From: Siderastrea radians
Taxonomy: Eukaryota > Cnidaria > Anthozoa > Scleractinia > Rhizangiidae
Direction of reading: 5' to 3'
Assembly: GCA_964017195.1 (NCBI GenBank)
Contig: OZ024887.1
Location: forward strand, 2,256,881 to 2,320,880
Length of the DNA: 64,000 nucleotides
Below are positions 58,914 to 64,000 of this stretch, in pieces. The notes beneath the pieces were generated by a model, which saw only the letters and a program-made list of their open reading frames with translations, had not been told where the DNA came from and ran no database searches. The translations under genes were made by a program, and so were the position numbers. How positions within the stretch are numbered: the first letter of the stretch is position 1; each line of letters opens with the position of its first letter.

Positions 58914-61113
58914 ATGGAGGGCAGTTTTAATGTTGTTTGTTTATGTTTACTTTCATTCTTAAGCATCACTGGTAGGTTTCAACTCTTAACTTTTTATCCC
59001 TCTTTTACTTATTTTCCTAATTTCATAGTTTTTATCTTTGTTGTTGTTTTACGTCAAGATTTTCTTTATTAGGGCCCTCCCGAACGAATGTGGGTCCGCT
59101 CTTAATCAGAGTGTAATGCACCGAAGTATCCCGCTTTAGGAGCGTACTGCACCGTAGTGTTAATTAAGTTTCCTTTAATTGTTGAATATCACAGCTAAAA
59201 TGACTAGGACTGAGATAAAGTGCTAGAACGTGGAATCCTTCGTTCAGTCGGTTTTCAAAAATAACAAACGCAGATATCTTACTCATCATTCTCACATCTG
59301 CGTAAAACGTTATTATCTGTAAAATCATGTAATAAGAAGTATATAGTTAACGGAGTTGTTGCTATGAATTCAAACCATTCATTACGATTTTGTTTTCTCG
59401 TTTTTCTTTTAGACGGCGCAAATCTAGAAATGATCAACACAGAAAACACACCTTGTAAAAAAAGTTCAGTGAATTATAACGTGACACTTAGTAAAGGCGC
59501 CAAGGCCGGCAAATATTACAAAATCGCAGGAACAAACAAGATGGACGAATGCATAGGACACTGCTGTGGCTCAAAGAGATGTGATGTCGCCTTCATGGTG
59601 AATAAGAACTGTTACCTTGTAAAATGTCATAATTCTGACTCGTGCGTGCTCAAGCAGTCTGATAATCCTAAGTTTGACACCATGCTGGCTGTGGTTTCCA
59701 AATCAAAAGAGAAGGCGGTGGAAGGTAAGTTTTTATTATCTGGGTGAATTATTTTGTGATGAGTTCTTTCACCAATCATTCTCTTTCGTCAGTTTTCTCG
59801 GTAAGCCATTTCAACACGTAAGAGTTATATAATTTAGAAAGCTGAAGTTAGACTTGATCAAGCTAAGAAAAGATAAAAGTGTGGAGTAGCGGTTATTTTA
59901 GGAATACTGTCGCCATTTTGAAAAGACACAAGCAACGGTTCTGAGGACAACATAACCTTATATACTCTTATTTTATCATTGTGGCAGTCTGTTGGCAGTG
60001 CTCTTGGAATTGTTTGGAAAACTGTTTCTTTCAAACGAGTTTAAGATTTCCACTGTTAAATTGACTTCTCTCGTTGTAGTCTATGGGTTGATATGCTTTA
60101 AGCAGGGAACAAATTTAGAGGACCTTTGTATATATAATAATCTACAATAACACCTTTTGCTTGGCTGTTTTCATCAAAAAGGAGAAAGTAAAGGAGAACC
60201 TGCCATTGAGGAAAATCTTCAAGAAAAAGCGTCTGGAACAGAAACCACGGAACCCTTTATTGTTGACACTAAGGATGATGATATGACTACAGTGACTGCT
60301 TTTGGGGTGAGCTGACATCGTTAAGATGTAGCAAGAACTGTGATTGGTCATTTGTAATAGCCACTGTTACTGTTCGGGTAAACCACATGAAAAATTTATT
60401 CACTTAATCTTCATCTAATTTATGTCAGCTTGATAGCCTCTTAGAGGGAGCCGTTTTAAGATGACCGCTACAATCCTTTTTGTGCTCTTTCAGCATTCTG
60501 TAGAAACTGCCTTTAGATCATGATTCATACAAATAAATGGTCTCTTGCGTAAATATGTAATAACAAACAAATGTCACCAATGCATTATGCATTATTAGCG
60601 GAGTCCCTGGTAAGAATGCAGCACAAACCTGAGAAAACAAATGCATAGTCATTACTCATATCTCTTGCTCAACATCATTCAACACTGAAGAAGGCTAAGC
60701 GAATTCAACATGTTGGATTCACAATGTTGAACCGGTGGAACTATTAAATCCATTTGACCACCCCTTTACGTCAGAAGGGCTGCAAAAGCTATGAGAAAAA
60801 ATGCTACTTTATTCCTCTGATGACGCACTGCAAAGGAGCTCAAGCCCTATTTGTATCGCACAACATGAGTAACTTCAAAATAATTGAAAAAATAGTTTCA
60901 AAGCAGGAGGAAAGACTGTTATCCATGTCATGGAGGTAAAACACTGATATGTATTTTGTCATTTTTCAGACTGGAAAAACAAAGCGTTCCAAGCGATCTT
61001 CTGATGTAATTGACATGGTGGTGGCAGTCGGCTGTGGTACAGTGGCGGTAGCCGTGGGCGTGGCTGGAGTCATTGTGATGACGAGACGTTTGATTGACAA
61101 CAACAAAGCATGA
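58914..61113 (+). CDS. MANSC/MANEC-domain type I membrane protein, 212 aa
   Basis: Exons 58914-58971, 59413-59724, 60182-60306 and 60970-61113, in phase. Residues 1-19 are a signal peptide. Residues 34-115 match the seven-cysteine MANSC/MANEC module found in proteins such as KIAA0319, LRP11 and SPINT1: Cys at 34, 66, 70, 71, 76, 86, 91 and 97, with the diagnostic ECIGHCCGSKRCDVAF followed by CYLVKC. There is an N-glycosylation site (NVT, 42-44). Residues 124-165 are an acidic, Thr-rich stalk. KRSKR (170-174) is a furin-type site. Residues 180-202 span the membrane, leaving a tail of about 10 residues. The acceptor of exon 3 has a weak pyrimidine tract, so its start is the least certain junction. 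The likely role is as a cell-surface protein; the ligand is unknown. Confidence 0.75.
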
Positions 61114-64000
61114 TCCACAAGTTGACATCGAGCAAAATAGAACGTGTGTTCACATTCGACACATATTTATAGCCTCTATACTTACAGCTCGATTATGTTT
61201 TGTTACACATGTAATCTGAGAGTCATTTAGTTTACTGCGTAAAATGCTCATTTTAGAACGTGTACCGTTTTCAGCTGGGTTTTGAAAGAAAAATTCGTGT
61301 TTGCAGTTTGATTTTCCTTGACTGCACTCTGCGACTGGTTAAAAATAATCTCGCGGAACTTCCTCCACTAAATAGAAGTAAAGCCAAATGTGAGTAGCTT
61401 ACACGCACTTTCCCGCGCTTGGCGCACGTTTTGCCTCGAGTTCTGATTGGTTGATTTGTTTGATGCGTTTGCTGTAATTGGCTCGAGTTATTACTTTAGT
61501 TTTAGTTTTACGACACTCAGTTGAAAACCGCTCTATCTCGCTCATGTACAAGAAATTGCTTAATTCGAGAGAAAACGTTACCCAGAATAACGTCCATTAA
61601 AGTGAAAAGAGGCTTAAACAAGCGAACAAACAAACAAACAAACAAACCAGCCAACCAACCAACCAACCAACCAACCAACCAACCAACCAACGAACCAACC
61701 AACAAACAAACAATCAATCAAAAAAACTTCAATGTGCTTTAATATAACAGATGCCTCGGATTGAAATTGAAATACAAGGTGGACAAACTCCAAAACGCAA
61801 AACGCCTCTAAAATCTTGACAAGGACTGGTTCCGAGCAAAATGGGAATCCTTAGTCATTGCTTATAATGATTTGAGGATTGAAATTTTACAGCCGGTTTC
61901 GCTGCTGCGTACAGACCAAGGTTTTTGCGAGTTTTTCAGGCATGATTCTCCGTCTACAGTCGTTAAAGAAAACAGTTTGCAGGCTATCCTGTTATTTATG
62001 AACGTTTTTATCTCAGGAAGTCAGCATTTACTCCGTAAACCCATTTTATACGCAAATTTCCAACTTTGTTTTGTGATCATGGGCAACAAATTCATGATAT
62101 GCGAATTATCATTCGCCACTAAGACTCGTCAGCCATGATTCGCTCATTGTCATCACGGGAAATTGCGCATCAAATTAGTTTACAGGCGATTGGGGAGAGG
62201 ATTTGTTAATTTCCTTCAGCGCTTTGAAATCATGGGTAAGTCATGACAGGCGGATCATAGCTGCTTATCACGTTTTAAGAAGTCGAGTATGTACTGACAG
62301 CCGTGAAATCGGTTCTTACATGTTTGAAGCCGAGTGAGACAGGTCCATTGAAAACTATTGAAACTCTTTCTTCCTTTCATTCAGTTTCCATTCTAGCATT
62401 TTGTATGATAATATTTTTATAAAGCTATCACCATCAATCCCCACTAAGATAAGGCCCCTTATAAAGGGCCTATTCAAACGTTTACATGATTTCAAGTCGG
62501 CCTAGATAGTCTCCATTGAGAACACATGCAATGTAACATGAATAGATCGTGTTGTAATTCTATTTATATTATGGTTTACCATTAAACTTCGTTATGTGAA
62601 AAAATATTGTACATAAACAAAACCATTGATGAAGACAGCAGTCTTGAGAATACACACCGTTAAGTCAACTGCTTCCGTGAGAAAAACCGAATTAAAAGAT
62701 CATGTCAACATTAAAATGATGATTTATGCAATTTTCTTTGGCGTCATTTTCTTTAAATAACAGTCCTGGATTATGAATACTATGATATGCTATGAAATAA
62801 GTGTTGAAGATAAGAGAGTTTCAAGACTGGTTTGTACATCGCACTTTCCATCGAAGGTTTGTTATCGCATTATTCTCTTAGACGACAAACGTTACCCTCA
62901 CTTTATGAAGGAAAGCAGATAGCCTCTCATCCGGGGACTGAGTGGTAATAGTCCTATTTGTTACTTGCGTCATAAAGTGTCCTCGCCGTGCGGACCGCCT
63001 TACAGGGTACTTGTAGTTCGTGTGCGAATGTTATTTCTCTGAACATCCAGTACGCCACTAAAATTCGACTCAGCAGGAGTAAAGAGAGTAAGTTATATGA
63101 CCTAAAAGTTTGGTGCTAATCTACAGTTTCCGTAACAAGTTTAAGATTATCAGCGGTCGGTACCATTCTCCTCTAGATGGCATTACAATGTGGAGTAAAC
63201 TAGCCTACAGCGCAGGCGTATTTTGGGCTAGGGCGCCTGCACTGCGGGGTGGGACTAACGGAGCTTTATGAAATAACACGTCACGAGACTTAATACTTGC
63301 GCTCGATCCAACGGCTTTAAGAGCCCACCACTAGATCATTGCCCCTCTAAAATCAGGGTCATTATACTTGTAAAAATAACTTCCTATACCGAAAGGATTA
63401 CATGAAATTGCTTTTTGCATCTCTCTTTTTTGTTTAACTTGTCTTAGTAGTGAGCGAGAGAATTTTCGATCTTTGCGGACAACTGAACTATGTCTTCATA
63501 TTGGGCATCAACTAAACTATGCCGTTATACTGCTCAGAAAATTCAAACGATAGTCACAAAAGGTAAATTATTTTGCAGTTTGAATCCATTGCTCTTTCTG
63601 CACCTATTTTACATTTCTCGGCGAGCGAACGCCTTTTTAAGCTTTTCATTCAACTTAATTTCTCATCATATGGTTAAAGACAGTTTAGTCAAGTCAAATG
63701 GTGTTCACGCACAATATATTATTCTGCATGTAGAATCTGTCGCTATGTTGGCTCCTGTTAACCTTTCTCAACGAGCGAACGCCTTTTCTCTCTCTTCGTT
63801 TACTAATAACTGAATTTTTAACAAAATATTGGATAGAGTATTTCAGCCAAATCGTATGGTATTCAAACCCAGTATAACATTCTGCAGTTTACGTAACTTT
63901 AAAAGCTTAAAAGATCCTCATTTTGATCGGAAATGCGCGTATCAAACAACCCGGTGATCTTGTTGAAGGAGGTTTACAACGATAGGACAGGCACGTGACT
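61114..64000. other. Intergenic right end, no gene seen
   Basis: No coding exon, RNA gene or complete transposon recognised. A small inverted repeat of gcgcaggcg/cgcctgc lies near 63208-63235, and two copies of a gcgagcgaacgcctttt word occur at about 63619 and 63771. The 107-codon plus frame at 63490 has no known resemblance. Confidence 0.4.
61617..61722. repeat. (AAAC)n/(AACC)n/(AATC)n compound microsatellite
   Basis: Tetranucleotide repeats that change unit from aaac to aacc and back, then to aatc. They produce long repetitive but meaningless frames on both strands. Confidence 0.95.

Noticed and set aside
61521..61742. Asn/Lys/Thr/Pro-repeat protein frame
   Set aside because: It is a translation of the tetranucleotide microsatellite.
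63490..63813. 107-codon plus frame near the right end
   Set aside because: No homology, no splice context, and it contains a repeated DNA word, so it is probably chance.
1..64000. CRISPR arrays, bacterial operons, rRNA or tRNA genes
   Set aside because: Spliced genes and animal protein families show this is a eukaryotic nuclear locus. The tandem repeats seen are microsatellites, minisatellite arms or gene duplications, and no cloverleaf was found by eye.

Overview
This is a eukaryotic window with a cnidarian, probably scleractinian-coral, character. Small exons are separated by AT-rich introns, and the non-coding DNA is packed with foldback and MITE-type DNA transposons and 5'-truncated non-LTR retroelements. 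Species assignment is inference. Coding exons were assembled by hand from splice signals, reading phase and recalled similarity to known families. No database search was run.

Region 1 (about 0.66-26.8 kb) is a head-to-tail array of four related units of about 5.2 kb. Each unit carries, on the minus strand, one single-exon gene for a 537-residue multi-pass membrane protein of unknown function (1397-3010, 6598-8211, 11806-13773, 17481-19094). The array is fused to the 3' end of an M1AP-like gene, so the three extra units carry copies of the last M1AP exons. Units 1 and 2 are nearly identical, so that duplication is recent. The third gene copy is split by a 354-bp LINE fragment. Unit 4 is the most diverged and holds a 4.4-kb TTAA-flanked inverted-repeat element.

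Region 2 (25952-39079, minus) is a 14-exon gene for a homologue of meiosis 1 arrest protein (M1AP). Its introns hold several transposons, including a 2.1-kb foldback with an 8-bp target duplication and a 2.25-kb TTAA element with a decayed THAP domain. Its second exon has a 63-bp tandem triplication covering the splice acceptor.

Region 3 (39635-50170, plus) is a complete 16-exon gene for 26S proteasome subunit PSMD13/Rpn9. The assembled CDS is 1131 nt (376 residues). It lies head-to-head with M1AP across a 555-bp interval containing E2F-like and YY1-like motifs, which suggests a shared promoter.

Region 4 (52.9-61.1 kb, plus) has two small type I membrane protein genes with similar layouts. 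The first (114 residues) lacks a recognisable ectodomain. The second (212 residues) has a cysteine-rich MANSC/MANEC-type ectodomain. A LINE 3' fragment lies between them, and the last 2.9 kb shows no gene I can support.
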